DNA of 64,000 bases from Hassallia sp050875635 (GCF_050875635.1 NZ_JBPAOH010000031.1:1-64000); one strand, 5' to 3'; counted from the first letter of the stretch, positions 42,589-51,513 are shown. The notes: generated by a model not told the origin, from the sequence alone. A program made the numbers and translations.

Positions 42589-43194
42589 CTAGACTGCTAA
42601 TTGCGCTAGTTGTACGCGGGCACGGATTGCTTTTTCTGTGTCAGTGAAAAGCATTTCTTTGAATTTAGCCTGAATGGGCGATCGCAAATCAGGAATTTTC
42701 GCCAATGCTTGCAACCCGACGACAGCAGCATAACGAATTGACCAGTCTGAGTCAGTAGAAATATTGAGTAATGTTTCCAAACATCGAGACAGGGCAGATG
42801 CGCGATCTTTATCGTTCAGTTTATGCCAGTGTAAGTTTCCTAGCCCTTTGGCAGCGGCGCGGCGGACACTTGGGGCAAAGTCGGTGGCAGCAGCGGTGAG
42901 TAATATATCTATTGCGCGGGGGTCAGCGATCGCACTCAAAGCACGAATCGAGTAAGCCCGTGCGCCATAGTTATAATCATCAATTTGAGAGAGCAACTGT
43001 GGTACTGCCACTTCCCCCAATTCCACCAGTCCGGCAACTGCCGCAACTGCTGCGGTTGGGTTGTTATAACCAAACACAGCAATTAAGGTAGGAATTGCCG
43101 CTTCATCTTTCGCCGCTGCCAACTTTTGCACTGCTGCCACCATCAAAGCAGGTGAATCAGCCGACTCGACGGCGCGAATTAGTTCTTTAGTCAT
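42589..43194 (-). CDS. cpcF: Phycocyanobilin lyase subunit CpcF
   Basis: 201 residues built of HEAT-like PBS-lyase repeats (AIPTLIAVFGYNNPTAAVAAVAGL, YGARAYSIRALSAIADPRAIDIL, SVRRAAAKGLGNLHWHKL). With CpcE it forms the E/F heterodimer that attaches phycocyanobilin to Cys84 of the phycocyanin alpha subunit. It lacks the NHCQGN motif that marks the isomerising PecF. Encoded directly after cpcE, from which it is separated by a heptamer array. Confidence 0.93.
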   Translation of the reverse strand: MTKELIRAVESADSPALMVAAVQKLAAAKDEAAIPTLIAVFGYNNPTAAVAAVAGLVELGEVAVPQLLSQIDDYNYGARAYSIRALSAIADPRAIDILLTAAATDFAPSVRRAAAKGLGNLHWHKLNDKDRASALSRCLETLLNISTDSDWSIRYAAVVGLQALAKIPDLRSPIQAKFKEMLFTDTEKAIRARVQLAQLAV

Positions 43195-43340
43195 TGGTAA
43201 GAGTGTTAGTTGTTAGGTGTTAGTTGTTAGTTGTTAGTTGTTAGTCGTTGGTTTTTGACCACTAACACTCTTACCACGCTCTCACTAACACTCTTACCAT
43301 GCTCCCACGCTCCCACTAACACTTAACCACTAACCAATAA
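43195..43340. repeat. GTTAGTT heptamer array between cpcE and cpcF
   Basis: GTTAGTT-type heptamers (43206-43245) are followed by an ACTAACA/CCACGCT-type array (43260-43335), partly complementary. Classic Nostocales short tandem repeats; they may act on mRNA stability inside the operon. Confidence 0.75.
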
Positions 43341-44165
43341 CTACAACAGCGCATCCATCAGGTTCATTAGGCGGATGGTATCCTCTGAAAGGGAAACATC
43401 TAATGATGGAAGTTGATGCTCTAACAATCCTTTGAGGGCGATGAGTTTGAAGCTATTTTCAACTTTTGCCTGAGCGATCGCATCTGCTGCTGCTATATAT
43501 CCGATTGCACCCAAATCCCCTAATGCAACGCGGCGCAATTTCAGATCGTCACTGTCCAACGCTTTCACTAAGCGATCGCCATAACTGGCATCTTGTGTTA
43601 GTTGGTACATTGCTCTGGTTGCGGCGCATTGCACTCGTGGTAGTGGATGCTCTAGGAACGGTTGAATTAGGGGAATAGCCTCTTTTGCTCCAATCGCTCC
43701 CAAAGCTTCTAATACGGCTTCGTAGGGTTGGACTAAGTGCGGGCGTCCGGGTACTTGGACGGCTGCGGCAACACCCCCTTCTAATAGTTTTGCCAGTGCT
43801 GGGGCGGCAACTGGATCGCGCAACATTTCCAGAGACTGGGCAGATGCTTCGCGCACGTAGAAGTCGGAGCATTCCAAGCACTTAATTAAGCCATCAACGG
43901 CTTGTGTATCGCCTAATTTCCCCAACGCTCTTGCTGCGTTGCGTCGTAGAGGATAGCCTCCGAGTTCTGTTCTGTCGGCTTCATCCTCTAACGCTGCAAT
44001 TAAAGCATTTACAGCAGAAGAGGAATTAACGCGGAATTTGCCCAGCCACCAAGCGGCGTAATAGCGAAGACCTGTATCTAGTGAATTTAGATTAGCGATC
44101 GCTTGTTCTTCATTTAGCGGTGGTGCGTTTTCTGGTATATATTCTTCCGCGCCATTTTCTCTCAT
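43341..44165 (-). CDS. cpcE: Phycocyanobilin lyase subunit CpcE
   Basis: 274 residues of HEAT-like repeats: LDTGLRYYAAWWLGKFRVNSSSAV, GGYPLRRNAARALGKLGDTQAV, DFYVREASAQSLEMLRDPVAAPAL and PRVQCAATRAMYQLTQ. The segment RYYAAWWLGK is shared with PecE. Chaperone-like lyase subunit that binds the bilin and, with CpcF, links it to alpha-Cys84 of phycocyanin. Lies between cpcD (8 bp upstream) and cpcF. Confidence 0.94.
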   Translation of the reverse strand: MRENGAEEYIPENAPPLNEEQAIANLNSLDTGLRYYAAWWLGKFRVNSSSAVNALIAALEDEADRTELGGYPLRRNAARALGKLGDTQAVDGLIKCLECSDFYVREASAQSLEMLRDPVAAPALAKLLEGGVAAAVQVPGRPHLVQPYEAVLEALGAIGAKEAIPLIQPFLEHPLPRVQCAATRAMYQLTQDASYGDRLVKALDSDDLKLRRVALGDLGAIGYIAAADAIAQAKVENSFKLIALKGLLEHQLPSLDVSLSEDTIRLMNLMDALL

Positions 44166-44173
44166 TGCCGTCG

Positions 44174-44449
44174 TTAGTTTTGCCCTTCAGATTCGCTATC
44201 TGGCTTTAGTGCTGATTCAGCAGTCAACGGCTCAATTTTCACAATTGTGCCGCCCATGCGGGTAATCCGCTGCATTTCTTCGTTCATCCGGTTGTATGGA
44301 ACTGTGACATACACGCTGCCACTGTTACGGATTTCATAGTTATTTTTGTCGTTTTCGGAGTTTTGCCGCAAGCCTGTGACTTCGTAACGGAACATCCGGC
44401 TACCCGCACTAGAAATTCCACCAGTTCCAACTGTGGTTTGACCGAACAT
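44174..44449 (-). CDS. cpcD: Phycobilisome small rod-capping linker CpcD
   Basis: 91 residues consisting of one CpcD domain: MFRYEVTGLRQ, then VYVTVPYNRMNEEMQRITRMGGTIVKI. It caps the distal end of phycocyanin rods and so limits rod length. The N-terminal 18 residues (MFGQTTVGTGGISSAG) are typical. The same fold ends CpcC and PecC in this window. Confidence 0.94.
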   Translation of the reverse strand: MFGQTTVGTGGISSAGSRMFRYEVTGLRQNSENDKNNYEIRNSGSVYVTVPYNRMNEEMQRITRMGGTIVKIEPLTAESALKPDSESEGQN

Positions 44450-44484
44450 ATGATTAATTTCTCCTTTAGTATTTTCCTAAATCA

Positions 44485-44563
44485 TTGTTAGTTGTTAGTT
44501 GTTAGTTGTTAATTCAATTTATTGACAACTAACTACTAACTACTAACTACTAACTACTACCAA
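44485..44563. repeat. GTTAGTT / AACTACT heptamer array between cpcC and cpcD
   Basis: Four GTTAGTT units face five AACTACT units across a short AT spacer, so the array can form a stem in the transcript. Non-coding. Confidence 0.75.
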
Positions 44564-45433
44564 TTAAGCTGGTGACACGCTGACGATTTTGCCACCTTGC
44601 TTTTGAATTTGCTGCATCTTTTCGGAAAGCCGTTCGTAGGGTACAACGATCGCGTAGCTGCTGCGACGCACGCGGGGATACCCAGGACTTAGCTGTCCGG
44701 TTACTTCGATGCGGTAAACGCGATCGCCTACGCCGACTGCGTTACCCATATTCTTCTTGGGTGTTACATCCGCAGTTGCGCGGAAATTCCAGTTCTCGTT
44801 GCTACCTGATGGTCCGACAATTGAGGAAGCGCTATTGGTTCCTAATTCCCGTGCGAGGCGAGATTTTGTGCCTTCTACTTGAGCGCGATCGCTGTTAGCA
44901 TAACCTCGGTATAACCTAAACATCCGGTTAAAACCGACGGTTTTTTGCCCTGGTTGGGTAGCAAAGCCGCGATAGTAGGGCACAATGTTGTCGCCGAAGT
45001 TGGTTTGATATTCGGTTGAATCGATGTATGAGTCTATTTCCGCGTCGTATCCTTGGTTTTCGTAAATGTCCAAGTGATAAACTACTTCTGACTCATCATA
45101 GGGAGCGCGACCCAACAAATGCTTGTAGTTGAGTTCGATTACTCTGGTTTGGAAACTGTTGTAGAAAAACTTTTTTTTGTAAAGTTCTGATTTGGCAACG
45201 CTGCGGACAAATTCCCGCACTGTTAGGTTGCCATCCCGCAGTAGTGATTCGGCACTTTTCAGGCGTTCTGATGCCATCAAATAGTCATTTCCCAAGACTT
45301 GCCGATAAACGGCACGAATCACTCCTTCGATGTCTTCTTTCGTGGCAAAGGGACGCAGTTCGACTCGTCGTCCTGTTCCTGTTTCACTGTAAGCTTCTGT
45401 TCCTAGCCTGGATGCTGCTGCTGTAATCGCCAT
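44564..45433 (-). CDS. cpcC: Phycocyanin-associated rod linker CpcC
   Basis: 289 residues: an N-terminal PBS linker domain (GRRVELRPFATKEDIEGVIRAVYRQVLGND, LTVREFVRSVAKSELYKKKFFY, YKHLLGRAPYDESEVVYHLDIY) and a C-terminal CpcD-like domain (VYRIEVTGQLSPGYPRVRRSSYAIVVPYERLSEKMQQIQKQGG, two adjacent stretches). It joins phycocyanin hexamers within the rod. Order cpcB-cpcA-cpcC-cpcD is the usual rod operon order. Confidence 0.95.
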   Translation of the reverse strand: MAITAAASRLGTEAYSETGTGRRVELRPFATKEDIEGVIRAVYRQVLGNDYLMASERLKSAESLLRDGNLTVREFVRSVAKSELYKKKFFYNSFQTRVIELNYKHLLGRAPYDESEVVYHLDIYENQGYDAEIDSYIDSTEYQTNFGDNIVPYYRGFATQPGQKTVGFNRMFRLYRGYANSDRAQVEGTKSRLARELGTNSASSIVGPSGSNENWNFRATADVTPKKNMGNAVGVGDRVYRIEVTGQLSPGYPRVRRSSYAIVVPYERLSEKMQQIQKQGGKIVSVSPA

Positions 45434-45596
45434 TTTTATTTCCCCCTTGTCGAAAGCACTACTCGGCTGCTACTAGAGAAGTGCGCGTGATAAGTATTTT
45501 TTATCTATATTCCAGATAAAACGATGCCCGGAGCGAGATCCAACTGCTAGGTGATTTCATCCAGCACTTGCATCCCTCTCCGGGCCCGATCGCTAT

Positions 45597-46085
45597 CTAG
45601 CTTAATGCGTTGATTGCGTAGTCGAGGTAGGTGTTGGCTTCGTTAGCTGCTTGACCGCTCAAACCATGATTTGATTTGATGTGCTTCAGAGCTTCTACGT
45701 ACCAGCTGGGAGACAATTCAAACGAGCGGTTGATTTCATCCAAACCAGCAATCAAGTACTCATCCAAGGGACCTGTGCCACCAGCTACTAAGCTGTAGGT
45801 AACAATCCGCAGATAGTGACCGATGTCACGAGCGCACTTGGATTTACCACGAGAATCAGCAGCAAATTGAGGACCTGCTGTTTGGGCGGTGTAGGGGTAC
45901 TTCTGATAAACTGCTTGAGCCGCGCCATCAATCAAGCGTTGAGCATTAGAGGTCAATCCACGAGCCGCTTCCATGCTGGCAGCAGCGCGTTCAAAACGAC
46001 CGTTAACTGCTTGCAGTTCGGTGTTGCTCAAAAAACGTCCTTGGGTATCAGCAGCTGCGATCGCTTCGGTAATTGGTGTTTTCAT
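45597..46085 (-). CDS. cpcA: Phycocyanin alpha subunit CpcA
   Basis: 162 residues from ATG 46085, where GGAG lies upstream and the protein starts with the family's MKTPITEAIAAADTQGRFLS. A longer frame from 46127 adds fourteen residues not found in the family. Phycocyanobilin attaches at Cys84 (KSKCARDIGHYLR). The globin-like fold runs to the end NTYLDYAINALS. Partner of CpcB in the trimer/hexamer discs of rods. The chromophore is added by the CpcE/CpcF lyase encoded downstream. Confidence 0.97.
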   Translation of the reverse strand: MKTPITEAIAAADTQGRFLSNTELQAVNGRFERAAASMEAARGLTSNAQRLIDGAAQAVYQKYPYTAQTAGPQFAADSRGKSKCARDIGHYLRIVTYSLVAGGTGPLDEYLIAGLDEINRSFELSPSWYVEALKHIKSNHGLSGQAANEANTYLDYAINALS

Positions 46086-46165
46086 TGCGTATAATCTCCT
46101 TCTTTTTTCGTAGCTTTTGCCTATCAACCTAAATTTTTAGGCTTCGGACTTTGTTTTGTTTTAAA

Positions 46166-46684
46166 TTAAGCAACTGCTGCTGCTGCGCGATCGAAGTAGC
46201 TAGCTAATTCCGAGATCAAGCTGCTGCAATCGCCTTTGGTGATACCGTTAGGATCGTTAGCAATCTTGATTGCTGCATCCTTCATCTTTTGAACACCAAC
46301 TGCCACGGAAGAACCAGGTGTACCCAAAGCTTGGTATGTTTCGCGCAAGCCGTTCAAGCAGCGGTCATCTAACACGCTTGCATCACCAGCTAACTGAGCG
46401 TAGGTGACATAGCGTAAGATGATTTCCATGTCGCGCAGGCAAGCAGCCATGCGACGGTTGGTGTAAGCGTTACCACCAGGAGCAATCAAGTTGGGCTGTT
46501 CTTCAAACAATGAACGAGCAGCGTTGGTAACGATTGAGGAAGCATTGCTGGTGATGCGGTTGACGGTATCCAAACGGGAGTTGCCGTCTTTTACCAACTT
46601 GGTGAGAGCATCTAGTTGCTCGTTGCTTAGGAATTCTCCACGAGAATCAGCTTGAGAAACTACTTTTGCAAATGCGTCTAACAT
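46166..46684 (-). CDS. cpcB: Phycocyanin beta subunit CpcB
   Basis: 172 residues. Bilin-binding Cys82 (RMAACLRDME) and Cys153 (TKGDCSSLISEL) are both present, equivalent to beta-84 and beta-155 of the consensus numbering. Asn72 (GGNAYTN), the site of gamma-N-methylation in phycocyanin, is kept. AGGAGA lies upstream of the ATG. First gene of the cpc part; the ~500-bp non-coding stretch upstream probably holds a strong promoter, so cpc can be expressed separately from pec. Confidence 0.97.
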   Translation of the reverse strand: MLDAFAKVVSQADSRGEFLSNEQLDALTKLVKDGNSRLDTVNRITSNASSIVTNAARSLFEEQPNLIAPGGNAYTNRRMAACLRDMEIILRYVTYAQLAGDASVLDDRCLNGLRETYQALGTPGSSVAVGVQKMKDAAIKIANDPNGITKGDCSSLISELASYFDRAAAAVA

Positions 46685-47200
46685 GGACTGTTTTCTCCTA
46701 ATTCCTTACGTTGAGTGCTGTCTTGATTAAAACTGGCAATGTTTTATCAATGCGGAACCGCTAAACAACAGACTTCAAATAAAACTGTTTCTCAACTCCT
46801 CTCACATTCCCCTTTCACTGTCTGAAAGACAAATTATGAGAACCTGGGGTGATTTTATGAGAAACCAGCAACCTTTACGAATTGATTGCCTCGTTTAACT
46901 TTTGTCTGTTCTTTAACCCCTCCAGCTTATGTTTATACAACGCCATAGATCCATAATTTGTTACAAATTGTGAAGAAATAAGTTGCACAGATAAGAAAAG
47001 CCTCAAATCCTTTACATACAAGGGCTGCGCCTGAGAAAAACGAAGATTTTTTGTAACAAAACTTAATAAATTGGGGATGTTTATGCAAAACATTACTGTT
47101 TTAATATTTTCTTAATTTTTGCGCCAAGGCTTACGATACATATATTACAGTCTCATATAGTCTTCACGGCACAGGGCAGATTTATTACAAAAAGTTAAAT
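46685..47200 (-). promoter_or_regulatory. Leader/promoter region of the cpc operon
   Basis: About 500 bp without genes upstream of cpcB, AT-rich. It lies after the pecF side repeats and before the cpcB ribosome-binding site AGGAGA at 46688-46695. I infer a cpc promoter and long leader from position and length; I do not assign specific -10/-35 boxes. Confidence 0.5.
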
Positions 47201-47508
47201 TTACCTTTCAAAAGATTGTTGCAAATTTTTTAAATTCTTCGTCCCAAGGGGGGATGGGGGGGATGGGGAGAGGGGGAGAGGGGGAGAGGGGGGGATGGGG
47301 GGACAAGGGGAGCTTTTCTCCGTGCGGAGGTCACGAGCGTTGAGGCGACTGGCACAGGACTTGGGGAGCCAGCGCGTTGCGGAGGTCACGAGCGTTGTAG
47401 CGACTGGCACAGGACTTGGGAGACAAGGAGACAAGGAGAATTTTTGAATAATACTCCCCAAGTCGTCCCCCCCTCTCCCTCTCCCCCCCTCTCCCCATCC
47501 CCCTGCCC
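47201..47508. repeat. G-rich tandem repeats and a duplicated GCGGAGGTCACGAGCGTTG unit
   Basis: GGGGGAT/GGGGAGA-type short repeats (47248-47310) and C-rich counterparts (47467-47510) flank two direct copies of a ~50-bp unit, GCGGAGGTCACGAGCGTTG then GCGACTGGCACAGGACTTGG, starting at about 47325 and 47379. Frames read through it on either strand are low-complexity artefacts. Confidence 0.7.
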
Positions 47509-48138
47509 CTACCCCACGCCAAGCGCTTCTAAGGCAGTTGTAATGCGATGAAGGACAACTTTATCGGTTTCTTGGGCTAAAGCCTGTTGTAGGGCTACTA
47601 GAGCCTCTGGTGTAGCAATTTCTGACAGAGAAACTACAGCAGCGTAACGCAGCCCCCAATCTTCGGGAGAGGACAACGCCCAAGTTAGCTTGTCCAAAGT
47701 ACGGTGGATGTTTTCTGGGTTGTTAGAATTCTGGGCGATTCGTCCGAGTCCTCGTGCGGCGATACGGCGGACATTTCCCTGACAGTGATTGGCGACTGAT
47801 GTACCGATAACTTCAGCTAATACTTCAATTGCTTCTGGGTCGCCAATTTGGGCTAAAGCTTGAATAATGTCAGCTTGTAACCCTTGATCGCTAGAAGTAT
47901 GAAAAGCCGCAATTAACGGTTTTACTGATGCGGGTGCTAATTGCACCAAAACTTTAACAGCAGCAGCACCAACAGAAGGATGGTGATGACTGAAAGCTGA
48001 AATTAACGCTTTGATAACTGATTGTTCTTTTATACCAGTAGTAGCTATAGCAGAAATTGAAGCGATCGCATCGGTTGGTGTCGAGGCGTGGTTTAATTGC
48101 AAAATCAAGCCGTCAATATCGTTATTGATTGTATTCAT
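47509..48138 (-). CDS. pecF: Phycoviolobilin lyase-isomerase subunit PecF
   Basis: 209 residues of HEAT-like PBS-lyase repeats. The motif NHCQGN at residues 117-122 is the PecF hallmark needed for the isomerase activity: together with PecE it attaches phycocyanobilin to PecA Cys84 while shifting a double bond to give phycoviolobilin. CpcF in this window has no such motif. Length and position after pecE fit. A G-rich repeat block follows the stop, so pec and cpc messages may be separated here. Confidence 0.95.
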   Translation of the reverse strand: MNTINNDIDGLILQLNHASTPTDAIASISAIATTGIKEQSVIKALISAFSHHHPSVGAAAVKVLVQLAPASVKPLIAAFHTSSDQGLQADIIQALAQIGDPEAIEVLAEVIGTSVANHCQGNVRRIAARGLGRIAQNSNNPENIHRTLDKLTWALSSPEDWGLRYAAVVSLSEIATPEALVALQQALAQETDKVVLHRITTALEALGVG

Positions 48139-48272
48139 AGTTCAATGTTACTGATATTAAAAAAGGGACTAAGAGTCGTTAGTGGTTAGTAATTAGTAGT
48201 TAGTGGTTAGTAGTTACCAACGCTCCAACCATCAACTATCAACCAACAAATAACAATTCCTAGTCCCTAATT
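48139..48272. repeat. TTAGTGG/TTAGTAG heptamer array between pecE and pecF
   Basis: Heptamers of the GTTAGTG/GTTAGTA type at about 48178-48216 are followed by CAACTAT/CAACCAA-type units to 48250. Non-coding, same class as the arrays in the cpc operon. Confidence 0.7.
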
Positions 48273-49043
48273 TCAAAGTTGAAATAACAAATCATCAATT
48301 GCTTTAAAAAGTAATTGCGATGTTTGCTTTTGTGAGTGCTGATTATCCAAAACAGCTTCTAAAATTCGCTTCAAATTTAACAGCTTCAAACTATTAGGAA
48401 CCTTTGCCGTCAAAATCGCTTCTACAGCTTGCTGATGACCAACAGATCCTAAATCAAATATCGCTGCCCAGCGCAAATACATATTTTCATGGTTGAGATT
48501 TTTAACAATACGTTCAATGTACTGAGGCTGTTGAGTCAAAAGATACATATACCGTGCCGCTGCACATTGTACCCGCTCAGAAGGATGATGAAGAAAAGGT
48601 TCAACTAAAGAGCGAGCTGACCAAACTTGCAAAGTGGCTAGTGCTTCAATTAGCGCTTCATAAGGTTGCTCTTGAGTGGATTGCAAAAGCTGAAGCAAAG
48701 GAGTAGCCGCTTTTTCGTCACCAATAGCGGCTAAAGCTTGAATTGCTGCTTCCCGCAAACGCAAATCAGTATCACATTCTAACGCTGCAATTAATGCGTT
48801 GACGGCTTGCGGATTTTGCAGTTGTCCGAGCGCTCGTGCGGCTTGACGGCGCAGGGGATACCCACCTGAGGGGATGCGATAGGTTGTATCCAAAAGGGCA
48901 TTACAAAGCGCTTCACAGCCGGATTGTACCCGATGCTTCCCCAGCCACCAAGCAGCATAATAACGGATTTGATTATCTTCGCAAGACAGCGCCGCGATCG
49001 CTGAATCCGGAGACAAAATCGGTTCGGGGTGTTGAGTATTCAT
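48273..49043 (-). CDS. pecE: Phycoviolobilin lyase-isomerase subunit PecE
   Basis: 256 residues from ATG 49043, the normal PecE length. HEAT-like repeats: CEDNQIRYYAAWWLGKHRVQSG, GGYPLRRQAARALGQLQNPQAV, LRLREAAIQALAAIGDEKAATPL. An open frame extends upstream to 49562 only because the repeat block at 49070-49431 has no stop in this frame, so that extension is not real. PecE supplies bilin binding and ligation, and PecF isomerisation, on PecA. Confidence 0.95.
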   Translation of the reverse strand: MNTQHPEPILSPDSAIAALSCEDNQIRYYAAWWLGKHRVQSGCEALCNALLDTTYRIPSGGYPLRRQAARALGQLQNPQAVNALIAALECDTDLRLREAAIQALAAIGDEKAATPLLQLLQSTQEQPYEALIEALATLQVWSARSLVEPFLHHPSERVQCAAARYMYLLTQQPQYIERIVKNLNHENMYLRWAAIFDLGSVGHQQAVEAILTAKVPNSLKLLNLKRILEAVLDNQHSQKQTSQLLFKAIDDLLFQL

Positions 49044-49431
49044 AAGAATTAGGCATTGGGCATGGGGCATTGGGCATGGGGGATAGGGAGATGGGGGGAC
49101 AAGGAGAGGGGGAGATGGTGAGTCCAGCGCCCCTTCGGGGTTCGCCAGTCGCCTGCGGAGGGAAACCCTCCCGCAGCGCTGGCTCACCGTGCGCGGGTTC
49201 CCAAGCCAGCCGCGTGCGGAGAGAAGTCCGAGCGGAGGTTTCCTCCGATCGGAACTTCGGGAGGTTCCCTCCGTTGAGCGGACTGGCGCCGCGTTGAGGC
49301 GACTGGCTCTCCCGAAGGGAGGGAAAGAAGAATTATTCTCCTTGTCCCCTTGTCCCCTTGTCCCCTTGTCCCCTTGTCCCCTTGTCCCCCACTCCCCCCC
49401 TCTCCCCATCCCCCCCTCTCCCCATCCTCTC
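49044..49431. repeat. Composite repeat block between pecC and pecE
   Basis: From left to right: GGGCATTGGGCAT-type heptamers (49050-49080), G-rich units, a GGTTCGCCAGTCGCC...CGCTGGCTCACCG block with internal inverted repeats (49131-49320; related to 2625-2750), then five CTTGTCCC octamers in tandem (49341-49388) and C-rich units. No gene. It lies inside the pec operon and would be transcribed. Confidence 0.75.
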
Positions 49432-50262
49432 CTACACTTGGGAAATGTTGACGATCTTCCCACCGCGCTTGTGGATTTCTTGGTATGTGGCGGAGAGTCG
49501 TTCGTAGGGTACGGTGTAAACTTGTACGCTACGACGCACTGCTGCTTTAGAGCCAATTCCACCAGCGATCGCTTGAATCACAAACATGCGAGAATCTCCT
49601 TTTGGAGCCGCACTGATTAACGTCGGTGCTGTTGAGGTAAAGCCACTGCCCGCTGATGAAGGTGCCGAAATCCAGTTAGCCGAATTCATCGAGATTTTTG
49701 ACCGCAAGCGTGAATTTTTACGCCCCCATTGCGCGTTATCACTGTTACCGTCACCGCGATAAAGCTCAAATATGCGGTTATATCCTACAGTCTTCATTCC
49801 CGGAATTGATTGAAATCCACGGTAATAAGGAACGACAGAAGTACCAAAAGCATTTTCGTATTCTGTGCCGTAAATGTAAGACTCAATATCCGCATCGTAG
49901 CCACGAGATGCGTAAAGGTCTGTATGATAAGCAATTTCTGATTGATCGTAGGGAGCGCGTCCTAATAAGTGCTTGTAGTTCAACTCAATAAAACGCCCTT
50001 GGGAATTACTGTAAAAAAAGCATTCCTTGTAAAATTCAGATTTTGCTAAAATCTCAATGAATTGTTGAACGTTGATTTTGCCGTTACGTAACAACGCTTC
50101 AGCGCTACTAAATTTTTCACTTGCGTATACTCCTTGACGCCCAAAAATTTGTTCGTAAGCAGCCTTGAATAGTATTCGCAAATCATCTGGAGTCCAATTT
50201 TGGCGAAGCTCAACTTTTTTGCCGATTAAATCTCTAACCCCTAGTCTTTCTGCAACAGTCAT
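49432..50262 (-). CDS. pecC: Phycoerythrocyanin-associated rod linker PecC
   Basis: 276 residues: PBS linker domain (VELRQNWTPDDLRILFKAAYEQIFGRQ, INVQQFIEILAKSEFYKECFF, YKHLLGRAPYDQSEIAYHTDLYASRG) and C-terminal CpcD-like domain (MFVIQAIAGG, VPYERLSATYQEIHKRGGKIVNI). It binds phycoerythrocyanin at the distal end of rods. The gene follows pecA and is followed by a long repeat block before pecE. Confidence 0.95.
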   Translation of the reverse strand: MTVAERLGVRDLIGKKVELRQNWTPDDLRILFKAAYEQIFGRQGVYASEKFSSAEALLRNGKINVQQFIEILAKSEFYKECFFYSNSQGRFIELNYKHLLGRAPYDQSEIAYHTDLYASRGYDADIESYIYGTEYENAFGTSVVPYYRGFQSIPGMKTVGYNRIFELYRGDGNSDNAQWGRKNSRLRSKISMNSANWISAPSSAGSGFTSTAPTLISAAPKGDSRMFVIQAIAGGIGSKAAVRRSVQVYTVPYERLSATYQEIHKRGGKIVNISQV

Positions 50263-50451
50263 CTTGCTAATCGCTCCTTTGCATTCGATTTTTCTTATTA
50301 ATAAAATTGGGTCTTTGAAATTACATAAAGACTGAACTTAATCAAGATAAACAATACTGTTTTTAGTAGCGCTACACTACGACAAAACATTTAATTTTGC
50401 CTATCTAATTAATCAGTAATTATCTACTTCCAAAGACCCAAGAGTTTTGCC

Positions 50452-50940
50452 TTAGCTTAATGCGTTGATTGCATAATTGAGGTAAGTATTAGCTTCACCA
50501 GCTACGTCACCACTCAAACCATGATTGTCACGGACAAATTCTAAGGCAGCTACATACCAGCTAGGAGATAAACCAAGAGCGCTGTTGAGTTCGCTCAAAC
50601 CTGCAACTACATATTCATCTAAAGGTCCAGTTCCACCAACTACACAGCAATAGCTGATAGTGCGGAGGTAGTGGTCGATGTCACGCACGCACTTATTTTT
50701 ACCTTCGCTTGAAGAAGCGTATTGGGGTCCTTGCATTTGCGTGGTGTAGGGGAACTTTTGATAAACGTGATTGGCTGCTGCTTCCGACCATTTCTTACCA
50801 TTATCAGAGAAAGCTTTGGCGGCGTCTAAACCTGCACGAGCGCGGTTGAAACGACCAAATACCGCTTGCATTTCGGTATTGCTGAGGTAAGATCCGCGAA
50901 CATCTGCGGAGGCGATCGCTTCAGTCAATGGGGTTTTCAT
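50452..50940 (-). CDS. pecA: Phycoerythrocyanin alpha subunit PecA
   Basis: 162 residues. Cys84 in KNKCVRDIDHYLRTISYCC binds phycoviolobilin. Distinguished from CpcA by VVGGTGPLDEYVVAGLSELNSALG and by its position after pecB with pecC, pecE and pecF downstream. Reversible photochemistry is known for the PecA chromophore. Two adjacent Cys (SYCCVV) near residues 98-99 are extra relative to CpcA. Confidence 0.96.
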   Translation of the reverse strand: MKTPLTEAIASADVRGSYLSNTEMQAVFGRFNRARAGLDAAKAFSDNGKKWSEAAANHVYQKFPYTTQMQGPQYASSSEGKNKCVRDIDHYLRTISYCCVVGGTGPLDEYVVAGLSELNSALGLSPSWYVAALEFVRDNHGLSGDVAGEANTYLNYAINALS

Positions 50941-50994
50941 GAGTCTCTTTTTCTCCGATAATTACTAAAAAAAATGCTTTGAAAAAACGCTTGC

Positions 50995-51513
50995 TTAAGC
51001 AACTGCGGAAGCTGCGCGATCGAAATAGCTAGCCACTTCAGACATCAACTGGCTGCAATCACCTTTGGTGATATTGTTGGGGTCATTGGCAATATTCAGT
51101 GCAGATTCTTTCATCTTTTGAATTCCTGATGCTACTGCATCACCAGGAGTACCAAGTGCTTGATAAGTTTCACGCAAACCGTTCAAGCAGCGATCGTCCA
51201 ATGCACTGGCATCGCCTGCTAATATAGCGTAGGTGACATAACGCAGAATAAATCCCATGTCGCGGATGCAAGCTGCTTGATTGCGGTTGTGGAAGCAAGC
51301 ACCACCAGCATTAAATACTTGGGGACGTTCTGCAACTAAGGCGCGATAAGCATTCGCCACAATGGAGGAAGCATTACTGGTAAGTCTGTTGACTGTATCT
51401 AAGCGCTTATTGCTATCACCAACCAATGCTGATAGAGCATTGATTTCGTCACTGCTTAGGTAAGAACCTTTTCTGTCGGCTTGTTCAACTACTTTGGAAA
51501 AAGCGTCAAGCAT
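50995..51513 (-). CDS. pecB: Phycoerythrocyanin beta subunit PecB
   Basis: 172 residues with Cys82 (QAACIRDMGF) and Cys153 (TKGDCSQLMSEV) for two phycocyanobilins. The residue at the methyl-Asn position 72 is Ala (GGACFHN) rather than the Asn of CpcB, consistent with PEC beta chains as I remember them. First gene of the pec operon; GAGGA lies about ten bases before the ATG. Confidence 0.96.
   Translation of the reverse strand: MLDAFSKVVEQADRKGSYLSSDEINALSALVGDSNKRLDTVNRLTSNASSIVANAYRALVAERPQVFNAGGACFHNRNQAACIRDMGFILRYVTYAILAGDASALDDRCLNGLRETYQALGTPGDAVASGIQKMKESALNIANDPNNITKGDCSQLMSEVASYFDRAASAVA

Noticed and set aside
45597..46127. CpcA starting at 46127 (176 residues)
   Set aside because: The ribosome-binding site and the invariant MKTPITEAI start lie at 46085.
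47201..47522. Two minus-strand frames rich in Pro/Ser or Gly/Arg
   Set aside because: They are products of the G/C-rich tandem repeats between cpcB and pecF.
48273..49562. A 429-residue PecE with a long N-terminal domain
   Set aside because: The extra 173 codons read through heptamer, G-rich and GCCAGTCGC repeats and overlap the pecC 3' end; the family start MNTQHPEP at 49043 gives the normal length.
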